A stretch of 64,000 nucleotides of DNA from Dechloromonas agitata is5 (GCF_000519045.1 NZ_KI912532.1:1302001-1366000), one strand, 5' to 3'; shown: positions 8,450 to 15,469, counted from the first letter of the stretch. Notes: generated by a model from the sequence alone, not told the origin. Made by a program: numbers and translations.

Positions 8450-8925
8450 CGACCGAGCAGCTCACTCCGGAAAAGCTTGCTGCCATCAGGCGGGGACAAA
8501 TTGGGGCAGCACTCAGGCGGGAACAGCGTGCCGCTGAGGAAGCCAGGGAGCAGGCCCTCGGAGGGCGGCTAAAGGCCAAGGTGAAGGCCAAATCGGCTAT
8601 GCCCGAGGAGGTGCCGCCGTTCTGCTACCTGGCCGGCGGCCGGAGCCCGGAGGAGGCCGCAATCGAGGCCTTCAAGCACTTCAGCATGACGCCGGCCGAA
8701 GCACTCGGCCTCGTCTGGAAGCTTCGCACCGTTCGGCGGGCCGATCGTCTGTTCGCCGAAGAACTGGTGCATCGAACGGATGAACGATCCGTCATCACCC
8801 CAGGCCACCGTGGGCAAACGGAGCCAGCCCGTGAGGAAGAAGGAAAAGGACGCCTTGGCCTCAGCCGCCAAACAGTCGCCGTGAGCGGGCAACCCAACCA
8901 ACTATCGAAAGGACAGGAAGCATGA
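8446..8925 (+). CDS. Hypothetical protein
   Basis: A 159-residue charged protein of unknown family. Residues 1-50 are rich in Arg, Lys and Ala and probably helical. A central segment (GRSPEEAAIEAFKHFSMTPAEALGLVWKLRTVRRA) looks like two helices. The C-terminus is polar and probably disordered. It is joined to dnaB upstream and to the next gene by 4-base ATGA overlaps, so it belongs to the same translationally coupled operon. No function assigned. Confidence 0.6.
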   Translation: MTTEQLTPEKLAAIRRGQIGAALRREQRAAEEAREQALGGRLKAKVKAKSAMPEEVPPFCYLAGGRSPEEAAIEAFKHFSMTPAEALGLVWKLRTVRRADRLFAEELVHRTDERSVITPGHRGQTEPAREEEGKGRLGLSRQTVAVSGQPNQLSKGQEA

Positions 8926-9581
8926 ACGAAATTACCCAGGCCGCCCAAGCCATCCGCACCAAGCGCGAGGAGATCGCGGGCATCAAGTCGGAACTCGATC
9001 GCTGCGAGACCTGCATTGCAGCTGTCGCCGAAACCAAGGCAGCGCTGGCAGCGCTGAAGCAGCAGCGCAAGGAAACCCTGACGGCTGCCTTCATGGTCGG
9101 CAAGGAGGCGGACACCAGCGAAGTCGACAAGCTCATCAAGGGGGCTGAGAAGGCGGCTGCCAGCGCTGCCGACACCGCGGCGGGGGCGGAAGGCGCCAAG
9201 GAGGTGCTGCAGGAGCGTCTGGAGGCCGCGGAACTGGACCTGGCACGCCTGCGCTCTCAACAGAGCAGGGTGGCCTATGCCGAGTGCGAGAAAGAGTTCG
9301 AGGCGGCGGAAGCGGCGTACGCCGAAGCTGCCGAAGCGCTTCACGCGGCTGTGACCAGGATGATGGCGTGCAATTCCGTGGCGAAACGCTTCATGGGCTT
9401 CTCGAACCTGCGGGAGATCATGAAGGGCTTTTACCTCGACGGCCTGAACATCAATCGCGGCCGGCGCCTTCCGGAACAATTCTGCATCCGGTTCCTGACC
9501 TTGGCCGAGGAAAAGGCCGCGCCCCAGGCCGAACGGCTGCTGGCCAAGCTGCAGGCTGCCGGCATTGAGATCGAGGTGTGA
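8922..9581 (+). CDS. Coiled-coil hypothetical protein
   Basis: A 219-residue protein whose first 150 residues are almost continuous heptad-rich helix with many Ala, Glu and Lys (two coiled-coil stretches broken near residues 60-75). The C-terminal part (MMACNSVAKRFMGFSNLREIMKGFYLDGLNINRG) is more globular. Coupled to the upstream gene by an ATGA overlap. It may be structural or an assembly factor; there is no recognised family. Confidence 0.6.
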   Translation: MNEITQAAQAIRTKREEIAGIKSELDRCETCIAAVAETKAALAALKQQRKETLTAAFMVGKEADTSEVDKLIKGAEKAAASAADTAAGAEGAKEVLQERLEAAELDLARLRSQQSRVAYAECEKEFEAAEAAYAEAAEALHAAVTRMMACNSVAKRFMGFSNLREIMKGFYLDGLNINRGRRLPEQFCIRFLTLAEEKAAPQAERLLAKLQAAGIEIEV

Positions 9582-9586
9582 CCATC

Positions 9587-10276
9587 ATGGCCGAACCGAT
9601 CAACCGACAGCACGTCGCCGTTATCCGGTCGATGGGCTCCTTCGTGTTCGACGCGGTATTCGAAGAGACGCACGAGGCCGACCTGGAGGTTACCGACAAC
9701 CCGGTGGAGACGGGGGTCGTCGTCAGCGACCACGCCTTCATGAAGCCCCTCAGGCTCTCTATTTCCGCTGGCGTCTCCGACACCCCGCTGAAGGGTTGGG
9801 GTGGCGGTTATCAGGTCAGCCAGGGGGCGCTGGTCGGCGGCGGTAGCGGCGAAGGAAAGGACTTCTGGGCGCGGAATGCACCAAGCGACCCGTTCGCATC
9901 GGATGCCGGCCGCTCCCGGCGCGCCTTCGAGCTGCTGACCGAACTGCAGAGGCGGGCGGAGCCGTTCGCCGTGCAAACCGGCCTCAAGCTCTACGAGAAC
10001 ATGGTCATCACGTCGATCCGAACAAGCCAGGACAAGGACACCTCCGGCGCTTTGTTCTTCACGGCGTCGCTGCGCGAGGTGCTCATCGTCAATACCGAGA
10101 CGGTGAAGTATCCACCCAGAAAGCCCGGAGCCACCAAGCGGCAGGCTGGTCCGAAGAAGCACAAAGGCGAGCAGCAGGGCAAGGAGGTGACGGACGAGTC
10201 CAAGAAAAAGAAGCTGAGAGAATCAGCGGCGCATGCTCTCGGCCTCCAGAAATTTTTCGGCGTAGGGGGGCGGTGA
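9587..10276 (+). CDS. Dit-like phage tail/baseplate protein
   Basis: A 229-residue protein. The N-terminal domain (GSFVFDAVFEETHEADLEVT, then DNPVETGVVVSDHAFMKPLRL) matches the Dit-like N-terminal domain of phage tail hub proteins, which form the ring joining tail tube to baseplate. The C-terminus is lysine-rich. I start at ATG 9587, seven bases after GAGGTG; a GTG at 9578 overlapping the previous stop is the alternative. No other tail gene (tape measure, sheath, tube) was recognised in the element, which is odd for a working tailed phage. Confidence 0.7.
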   Translation: MAEPINRQHVAVIRSMGSFVFDAVFEETHEADLEVTDNPVETGVVVSDHAFMKPLRLSISAGVSDTPLKGWGGGYQVSQGALVGGGSGEGKDFWARNAPSDPFASDAGRSRRAFELLTELQRRAEPFAVQTGLKLYENMVITSIRTSQDKDTSGALFFTASLREVLIVNTETVKYPPRKPGATKRQAGPKKHKGEQQGKEVTDESKKKKLRESAAHALGLQKFFGVGGR

Positions 10277-11253
10277 TGTTGCGCAATCTGATTCAGGCCA
10301 CCCCTCATAGCGCCCGCCTGCGGAAGCGGCGCGGACGGCTGCTCAAGCCGGTCAAGCCCTCCCACAAGGTGGAGCTCTGGTACAAGCAGCAGCTGCTCGC
10401 CGTCGTGGCCAAGCTCCGCAAGGTCGCCCAGGAGGAACTGCTGCCAGAGCTTCGTCGGCTGGAGCCGTTGTATGCAAAAACCTCGGATGCCATCGCGAAA
10501 GATGGCATTACGGCCTTTTCGCCAATCGTCACCTCCAGGATCGCTGATCTGAAGCGCCGCTTCGGCGGTATCGAAGGAGTTGCACGGCGCTTAGCCGAGG
10601 CGGCGACGAGGCGCAGCCTGCAGACCGTGGATGGGGGCTTAACCGCCTCCATGAAGGCGTCCATCGAAATCGACATCAGCGGCTTTCTCACTCGCAGCGG
10701 GCCTATTCAGCAGGTATCCGAAGCGGCGAGGCTGGCCAATGTCAGGCTGATCAAGTCGATCCCCGAGCAATATTTCGAGAAGCTGGGCGATGCCGTCGGC
10801 AAGAACATGGAGCGCGGCATGCGCTTCGAGGACTTGGCCAAGGAGATCGAGCGCATCGGCGACGTGACCGAGAGCCGCGCCAAGCTGATCGCCCGGGACC
10901 AGACAAGCAAGATGAACGGCGCCTTCAATCAAATCCGGCAGCTGTCGCTGGGCATCGACAAGTACCAGTGGCAGACCTCCGGCGACGAGCGAGTGCGGGA
11001 CGACCACGCGGCCAATGACGGCGAAACGTTCCGATGGGACAAGGCGCCGGCGACCGGCCATCCTGGCGAGGCGGTGAATTGCCGATGCGTCGCAATACCG
11101 GTTCTGGATCTCGATGGTGACGTCGATGCGGGCTCGTCAGGGTGGTCAGTCGGCGGCATCGCAATGGCCGCCGCGGTGGCTGCGGGCATCGGCGCCATGT
11201 TTGACAGTTTCGCCGGTGATAGCCGCGCACCAGGTGCCGGGGGCGGGCGGTGA
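10276..11253 (+). CDS. MuF-like phage head morphogenesis protein
   Basis: A 325-residue protein with the SPP1 gp7/Mu gpF minor-head domain at about residues 190-280: LIARDQTSKMNGAFNQIRQL, then YQWQTSGDERVRDDH, and the closing GHPGEAVNCRCVA motif. Such proteins bind portal or head and may enter the host with DNA. The C-terminus has a Gly/Ala hydrophobic stretch (AMAAAVAAGIGAMF). The ATG overlaps the previous stop as TGATG; a GTG one codon earlier is possible. Portal and terminase genes, the usual neighbours, are absent. Confidence 0.8.
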   Translation: MLRNLIQATPHSARLRKRRGRLLKPVKPSHKVELWYKQQLLAVVAKLRKVAQEELLPELRRLEPLYAKTSDAIAKDGITAFSPIVTSRIADLKRRFGGIEGVARRLAEAATRRSLQTVDGGLTASMKASIEIDISGFLTRSGPIQQVSEAARLANVRLIKSIPEQYFEKLGDAVGKNMERGMRFEDLAKEIERIGDVTESRAKLIARDQTSKMNGAFNQIRQLSLGIDKYQWQTSGDERVRDDHAANDGETFRWDKAPATGHPGEAVNCRCVAIPVLDLDGDVDAGSSGWSVGGIAMAAAVAAGIGAMFDSFAGDSRAPGAGGGR

Positions 11254-11351
11254 GCAGCGGGAAAACGCCTGGAACGCAGGCTGGGGGCGGGAAGGCCGGG
11301 CCATACCGCCCCCTCCGGAACGAATAATGGAACACGAAAAGGACTGAAGAA

Positions 11352-12122
11352 ATGGAACACGAAAAAACACTGCAGGTATGCGACCGCATCGGGCTGACGG
11401 CCCGGACGGTGACGGAAGAGGGCTACCTGATTGTCCCGAGCAACATCGCCCGCACCGGCGTGCAGGAATACCGGGGCTACGAACTCGGCCTCGACGCCGA
11501 CGGCATGGACCCGATGAAGGTCATCCGGCTGCACCGGCCGCCCGAGGAGGTTTTCGACGCGGCCAGCATGGCCAGCTTCGAGGGGAAGCCGGTGACGCTC
11601 GGCCATCCCGATGAACCGGTCACCTCGACGAACTGGAGCGGCTTGGCTATGGGTGAAGTGATCGAGATTCGGCGCACCGGCGACATGCTGTCCGGCAAGG
11701 TCATCATCAAGGCCAGGAGCGCGATCGATGCCGTTGAGGCCGGCACCGTCGAGCTGTCGAATGGGTACAGCTTCAAGCTGGACATGACCGCCGGCCGGAC
11801 TCCCGACGGGGAGGAGTATGACGGCGTTCAGCGGCAGATCAGGGGCAACCATGTGGCCCTGGTGGAGGCAGCCCGTTGCGGCTCTGCATGCCGCCTCGGT
11901 GATGCCTTGCCCGTGGGCGCGCCGGTGCAGTTGCTGGGGCGCGATGCGTTCGCCGCCAGACAGGCGCAGGCCTGGCGCTGTGGGGTGGAAAATGCCGAGC
12001 CAGCGCCGGGGGCGGTGGTATCCGCCGGCGATAGAAGGCGACATGGCATGACGACAGGGCGGGCTGCCTTCATCGAACGCCAAGCCAATGGGTGGAATGG
12101 CCAGGAAGGGGGCGAGGCATGA
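11352..12122 (+). CDS. DUF2213 phage protein (possible prohead protease/scaffold)
   Basis: A 256-residue protein with the DUF2213 signature: IRLHRPPEEVFDAASMASFE, GKPVTLGHPDEPVTSTNW, ELSNGYSFKLD and RGNHVALVEAARCG. In tailed phages this family lies between the MuF and capsid genes and is thought to act in prohead maturation; the NHVALV segment resembles the histidine motif of prohead proteases. Here it follows MuF as usual, but no capsid gene follows. Positions 11326-11340 duplicate its start region (11351-11365), including ATGGAACACGAAAA. Confidence 0.75.
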   Translation: MEHEKTLQVCDRIGLTARTVTEEGYLIVPSNIARTGVQEYRGYELGLDADGMDPMKVIRLHRPPEEVFDAASMASFEGKPVTLGHPDEPVTSTNWSGLAMGEVIEIRRTGDMLSGKVIIKARSAIDAVEAGTVELSNGYSFKLDMTAGRTPDGEEYDGVQRQIRGNHVALVEAARCGSACRLGDALPVGAPVQLLGRDAFAARQAQAWRCGVENAEPAPGAVVSAGDRRRHGMTTGRAAFIERQANGWNGQEGGEA

Positions 12123-12715
12123 GCCCCAGAAAGCAATCGGACAGGACTGCCAAGGCGCCGACGTTGCCTCAGGGGCAGAAGGAGATCGACGTCGCCGGCA
12201 AAGACAATCAGAGTCGGGGTCGGAGAATGGCCGAGGCGGCCCTTTCGCCTTCGGTGGCCAATGCCTGCACGGTATCAGCTTTTGCCCAAGGCTCATTCGG
12301 TAACCAGGCCTTCACCGATGTGCTGGCCGCGGTGCTTGAAAAGGTCTCACGGGTCAATGCGGGCGACATGTCCTCAGTCGAGGCAACACTGACGGCGCAG
12401 GCCTGCGCATTGGACTCGATATTCAACGAGATGGCTAGGCGGGCAGCGCTGAACATGGGTGAGTATCTGGGCGCCACGGATACTTATCTTCGCCTCGCCT
12501 TCAAGGCACAAGCCCAGTGCCGAAGCACGCTGCAGACACTGGCCGAGATCAAGAATCCGCGGCCAGTAGCCTTTGTGAAGGCTCAGCAAGCGAACATTTC
12601 CCAAGGGCATCAGCAGGTCAATAACGGCCCTGGCGTCGCGCACGCGCGCGAGGAAACGCGGAACGAAGCAAACGAACTATTGGGGGTGGGAAATGGCGAA
12701 CGGATGGACGCCTGA
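12119..12715 (+). CDS. Conserved phage/island hypothetical protein
   Basis: A 198-residue protein starting in an ATGA overlap with the DUF2213 gene. The core is helical: ALSPSVANACTVSAFAQG, then ACALDSIFNEMARRAALNMG, YLRLAFKAQAQCRSTLQTLA, and a KAQQANISQGHQQVNNGP segment. This pattern resembles uncharacterised proteins of prophages and integrated elements; function unknown. The next small gene overlaps its 3' end by 23 bases. Confidence 0.65.
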   Translation: MSPRKQSDRTAKAPTLPQGQKEIDVAGKDNQSRGRRMAEAALSPSVANACTVSAFAQGSFGNQAFTDVLAAVLEKVSRVNAGDMSSVEATLTAQACALDSIFNEMARRAALNMGEYLGATDTYLRLAFKAQAQCRSTLQTLAEIKNPRPVAFVKAQQANISQGHQQVNNGPGVAHAREETRNEANELLGVGNGERMDA

Positions 12716-12911
12716 GCGGAGAGAGCGCCAAGCGGCGATGATCCGCTCTTGGAAACCCTGGAGCCGATCAACCGGGCCGCGGAGCGCACTCGGCAAGGCC
12801 GCCAGTTCGGCGAACGCCATCAAGCACGGATTCAGAAGTCGGGCGGCAGTGGAGGATGCGCGCTTGGTTCGAGATTTCCTGCGGAAGCTGGAGTTCCGCG
12901 GCGAAGTGTAG
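12693..12911 (+). CDS. Small basic hypothetical protein
   Basis: A 72-residue basic protein: RRERQAAMIRSWKPWSRSTG, then PRSALGKAASSANAIKHGFRSRAA. The STGPR-GK-...-N-KHG pattern is one I associate with small phage/island proteins encoded next to genes like the one upstream. It may bind nucleic acid, but that is inference from charge. It is the last gene of the rightward operon that begins near 5.9 kb. Confidence 0.6.
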   Translation: MANGWTPERRERQAAMIRSWKPWSRSTGPRSALGKAASSANAIKHGFRSRAAVEDARLVRDFLRKLEFRGEV

Positions 12912-13085
12912 TCGGCGCAGCCAAGGCGGCGGTGTGGCGTTGTTATGGGCCATAACCAGCATTCCGGCCGGATGACGTTGATTCGAATCAGCGTGCCGCG
13001 CGGGGGCGGGGAATCTTACCCGGCTGGTTATCCGGTCTCCCCGCTGGGAAGCCGCCCCAGCTCAATGCTAGGGGGCGGCAGCCGC
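12912..13085. other. Convergent non-coding gap with inverted repeats
   Basis: No gene. It holds a perfect 7-bp-arm palindrome GTTATGG-G-CCATAAC at 12940-12954 and a GC-rich hairpin, GCCGCCCC (13051-13058) pairing with GGGGCGGC (13072-13079). The hairpin lies between the ends of two converging operons but lacks a T tract, so intrinsic termination is uncertain. Confidence 0.5.
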
Positions 13086-13451
13086 TCAAAGGATGGTGCC
13101 GGCGACCATCATGTATGCGCCGACATAGCCGGCGATCCGGTCAATCGCGGCTTGGTGAAGCATCAAGCGCGTCTCCTCGTCGTAGGAGACCTTGGCCATT
13201 CTCCTCGGACCTGAATCGTCGATGGAGACGAGGGTGGCCTTGACTACGGTCGGGCTTGCACCCCCAACGCCATTCACCCCGAGCCGAACGATGCTACGGA
13301 AGCCCAGCACGGCGCCGGCCAGCGCCAGAAGCGAGCCCGACCGTTGAAACCACACCCAGGAGGCTGTTCCCCAGTCGAGATAGACGGAATACGCGGTCGC
13401 CGCCAGGGCACCGACGAGAAGGAGCGGGATGCTGGAAAGAAGCCCCCTCAT
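13086..13451 (-). CDS. Small membrane protein, unknown
   Basis: A 121-residue protein with three likely membrane segments: residues 5-24 (LSSIPLLLVGALAATAYSVY), about 32-52 (a hydrophobic Leu/Ala/Gly run) and 103-121 (IAGYVGAYMMVAGTIL). The loop between the second and third is cytosolic-looking and charged. It is coupled by an ATGA overlap to the upstream HTH gene, and the pair reads against the rest of the element. Superinfection exclusion or stress sensing are possible roles for such a gene in a prophage, but nothing in the sequence decides it. Confidence 0.6.
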   Translation of the reverse strand: MRGLLSSIPLLLVGALAATAYSVYLDWGTASWVWFQRSGSLLALAGAVLGFRSIVRLGVNGVGGASPTVVKATLVSIDDSGPRRMAKVSYDEETRLMLHQAAIDRIAGYVGAYMMVAGTIL

Positions 13452-13666
13452 TGCTGCTCCGCATCCTTCACGGCTGAGCGGTCAATCTCGAAACCTTCGC
13501 GCACCACCTGCTTGCAGCATGGGCAGATGGTCTTTCCCTTGGTCCGGCGCAGGGCCTGATACACGGCAGCATTGCCGACGCCGACGGCCGCGGCGGCCTC
13601 GTAGGCGGTCATGCCAGGGTTCTGTTGCATCAGGTCGAGGGCTTGCTGGGTCTTGCTCTTGGTCAT
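13448..13666 (-). CDS. Small HTH protein with CPCC motif
   Basis: A 72-residue protein. Residues 1-45 form a helix-turn-helix (QALDLMQQNPGMTAYEAAAA, then VGVGNAAVYQALRR), followed by ICPCCKQVVREGF, whose closely spaced cysteines could bind metal or respond to redox state. It is first in a two-gene leftward operon with a -10 box (13695-13700) just upstream. A regulator of the divergent promoters in 13667-13898 is plausible. Confidence 0.65.
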   Translation of the reverse strand: MTKSKTQQALDLMQQNPGMTAYEAAAAVGVGNAAVYQALRRTKGKTICPCCKQVVREGFEIDRSAVKDAEQQ

Positions 13667-13694
13667 GACAATCGCTCCGTTGGGTGGTGGCAGT

Positions 13695-13700
13695 ATTATA
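13695..13700 (-). promoter_or_regulatory. -10 box of the leftward HTH/membrane operon
   Basis: Perfect TATAAT on the minus strand, 29 bases before the HTH gene ATG and immediately preceded by TG. No convincing -35 at 17 bases, so it may depend on the TG or an activator. Confidence 0.5.
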
Positions 13701-13765
13701 CACTGCACATAAGTATTGCTATTGCTGCACAGATATGTAGAATAGTCGTCATCGCAGTATCGACA

Positions 13766-13844
13766 GCTCATTAAAAATTTGGAAGCAATCAAAGCCCGCA
13801 GCAATCGGCACCTGGCCGCAGCAGATGGACACAGGGGGCTTTGA
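13766..13844 (+). promoter_or_regulatory. boxA-like sequence plus long stem-loop in a leader
   Basis: GCTCATTAAAAATTTGGAAGC (from 13766) resembles the boxA antitermination element of rRNA leaders (GCTCTTTAACAATTT-type). It is followed by TCAAAGCCC (13789-13797), which pairs with GGGCTTTGA (13836-13844) around a 38-base loop. The unit sits upstream of the rightward genes at 13899-15013 and could bind NusB/NusE or act as an antiterminator leader. Confidence 0.4.
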
Positions 13845-13898
13845 CGGCGATCAGGCCGCCGCGAGTGCCTGGCAACTTGTCACTTCGGAGAATCAGCT

Positions 13899-14177
13899 AT
13901 GGCACAAATTCGGCCCATTGAAAGCAGCGGCCATCCCGTGAATGTCATGCCCAGGGTAGAGGGGGCGAGTATTTCCAGCAGGGAGGTCAGAGAGCTGCTG
14001 GCTCAGGTTGCAAACGCTTTCCCCGAGACGGCAAAGGTGATGGATACGGCGTCTCGGCTGATTGTTCACCTCGAAACACTGCGTCACGAGGCAACGCTGC
14101 CGCTCTCTCTGGGGCACTACGAGAATGTGCGGACCCTGCTTACCCAGAAAGCCATGGTGGAGGTTAACCATGGCTGA
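13899..14177 (+). CDS. Hypothetical protein
   Basis: A 92-residue soluble protein with no recognised domain. A GGAG ribosome site precedes the ATG. It is predicted to be mostly helical after residue 25 (SREVRELLAQVANAFPETAK, then MDTASRLIVHLETLRHEAT). It is first in a three-gene rightward unit, overlaps the next gene by 8 bases, and is preceded by the boxA-like leader. Confidence 0.55.
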   Translation: MAQIRPIESSGHPVNVMPRVEGASISSREVRELLAQVANAFPETAKVMDTASRLIVHLETLRHEATLPLSLGHYENVRTLLTQKAMVEVNHG

Positions 14178-14433
14178 GACGATCCAGCACTGGCAGGATT
14201 TCGAGCATCCGGTCACCATCCCGGCGGGGCAGGCCGGCGCCATTTACCGGGCGATGCGCAGTGTCAGGAACACACTGAACATGGTTGCCGACCACCATCT
14301 GCGCTCGAACTCCGGCGGTGTCCAGGCGCAGCGCCTTTCGTCGATCGAGGTTGAGGCCATGCTGTCCGGCGCTCTGGCGCTCTCCGACATGATGGAGGCG
14401 GTGTTCGAGGAACTGCATGCCGAGGCGCTCTAG
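14170..14433 (+). CDS. Hypothetical protein
   Basis: An 87-residue protein starting at the ATG at 14170, eight bases inside the previous gene. The sequence (MAETIQHWQDFEHPVTIP..., then a long helix with RAMRSVRNTLNMVADH and MLSGALALSDMMEAVFEELH) suggests a small helical bundle. No family recognised. The start is chosen from the overlap and because the reading frame upstream is basic and Trp/Arg-rich, as expected of an out-of-frame read of the preceding gene. Confidence 0.5.
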   Translation: MAETIQHWQDFEHPVTIPAGQAGAIYRAMRSVRNTLNMVADHHLRSNSGGVQAQRLSSIEVEAMLSGALALSDMMEAVFEELHAEAL

Positions 14434-14494
14434 CCAGAAATCGCGCCAAGCTTCGGTCGCACCCCGGAGGTTTTCCATATTCGATGAGGTAAAA

Positions 14495-15013
14495 ATGGAG
14501 CAAGCCAAGACCATCGGCCAGGACGATATGCTGGCCGTCGCATTTCAGGCTGTTCGCCTTTACGCCGAAACGCATCCGCGTCCGCTGCATGTCACTCTCG
14601 GCCAGGCTGCCGAAATGCTCGGCATTCCCATGGACTTGTTGATGAAGATGATGAGCAGCAAGAAGCTCAGGCTTAACGACTGCGGCTTGATACCGATTGG
14701 CGACATCGACCAAGTGCTTGCATCTCGAGCGCAGCATCAGGGCCAGATGCAGAAAGTGGTGGTGCAGAAGGCGACCCGTACTGCCGAGGAGGCGAGGCCA
14801 GCTAGTGGGCGATCCCGGAGCGATTCGCCTGATGGTACGCTGATGCGCTTGGTGGAGGTTGAAGAGGCTGTACGTGTGAGGACCACGACAATTTACAAGT
14901 GGATGAAGGAAGGGAAGTTTCCGAAGCAAATCAAGATGGGTTTTGTCTCGCTCTGGGTGAGGGCTGAGGTGGAAGCATGGATTCAGCAGCAAATTGCTGT
15001 CCGTGATGTGTAG
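14495..15013 (+). CDS. AlpA-like regulator with two DNA-binding domains
   Basis: A 172-residue protein starting at an ATG nine bases after GAGGT. The N-terminal half has an excisionase-like fold (HVTLGQAAEMLGIPMDLLMK, then LNDCGLIPIGDIDQVLASR). The C-terminal half is an AlpA-type helix-turn-helix: RLVEVEEAVRVRTTTIYKWM, then KEGKFPKQIKMGFVSLWVRA. AlpA proteins activate integrase or satellite genes and bind att regions. Two such modules joined by a Ser/Arg linker are unusual. It is the last element gene before attR, so a role in excision or activation is likely. Confidence 0.7.
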   Translation: MEQAKTIGQDDMLAVAFQAVRLYAETHPRPLHVTLGQAAEMLGIPMDLLMKMMSSKKLRLNDCGLIPIGDIDQVLASRAQHQGQMQKVVVQKATRTAEEARPASGRSRSDSPDGTLMRLVEVEEAVRVRTTTIYKWMKEGKFPKQIKMGFVSLWVRAEVEAWIQQQIAVRDV

Positions 15014-15400
15014 CTCTGCCTCGACGTGTTGCGTTCGGGCGAAGGACACCCAGTAACGACAGCCTGGATTGTGCAACCCAGCGCCTCGGGCAAGCCGGCT
15101 TTGCTGAAAAACTTGCTGAATGAAAATGAGGTCCGAGGGGGGGCTGCCCGTTAATACAGGTTATATGGTCAGCAGGGGGTCTGCCCGTGCGAAAAATACG
15201 GTCACGGAGGGGGGCGAATGTGTCTGCACCAATCTGGAATTTTTGCACCGAATTGGTGCGTATTTCGATTGAAAGGCACCATGTCCCAGCCCTTGGTTCG
15301 CTCAGTTTCGATGCCTAGAGGAGTGGTTTTGGGTAGTCCTTTGGGTAGCCTGTGTGGCTGCTATGACTTGAGATCATCGCGTGGCAACGCCAGACTGCAT
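15014..15400. other. Non-coding right end of the element
   Basis: About 390 bases without a supported gene, visibly more AT-rich than the flanks. It holds a direct repeat GGGGGNCTGCCCGT (about 15138-15151 and 15175-15188), a GCACCAATCTGGAATTTTTG stretch, and two GGGTAGYC copies at 15331-15350. It probably contains integrase and excisionase binding sites (the attR arm region). Confidence 0.55.
15331..15350. repeat. Arm-type integrase site candidates near attR
   Basis: GGGTAGTC at 15331-15338 and GGGTAGCC at 15343-15350, tandem with a 12-base period and preceded by TTT/TT. They match the octamers at 3524-3572 near the left end. Confidence 0.6.
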
Positions 15401-15404
15401 TGAC

Positions 15405-15419
15405 CTGTACTACAGCTGC
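15405..15419 (+). repeat. attR core repeat
   Basis: CTGTACTACAGCTGC, identical to the glnA 3' codons at 3387-3401. After it comes AAGCGG, with no in-frame stop; loss of one T from an original TGC-TAA would explain this. Confidence 0.8.
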
Positions 15420-15444
15420 AAGCGGCGCCGGTTCCAGGAAAAAA

Positions 15445-15469
15445 GGGCGGGGATTCCCGCCCTTTTTTT
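15445..15469 (+). terminator. Strong terminator beyond attR (probable original glnA terminator)
   Basis: GGGCGGG / CCCGCCC stem with loop GATT and seven Ts; upstream As extend the stem. It sits 26 bases after the attR core, the distance expected of a glnA terminator before the element inserted. Confidence 0.85.

Larger units (their letters stand above)
3387..15419 (+). mobile_element. Integrated phage-derived element inserted at the 3' end of glnA
   Basis: About 12.0 kb bounded by the 15-bp direct repeat CTGTACTACAGCTGC at 3387-3401 and 15405-15419. A tyrosine integrase starts 240 bases inside the left end, and arm-type motifs GGGTAGYC occur inside both ends. Content from left to right: integrase, unknown protein, excisionase-like HTH protein, small ORF, HTH replication-type protein, DnaB-type helicase, two unknowns, Dit-like tail protein, MuF-like head protein, DUF2213 protein, two unknowns, a leftward HTH/membrane pair, two unknowns and an AlpA-like regulator. 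Terminase, portal, capsid and lysis genes were not found. It is either a reduced prophage or a satellite-like element. Confidence 0.85.

Noticed and set aside
3387-15419. Complete inducible prophage
   Set aside because: Terminase, portal, major capsid, tape measure and lysis genes were not found, so the element cannot make particles alone.
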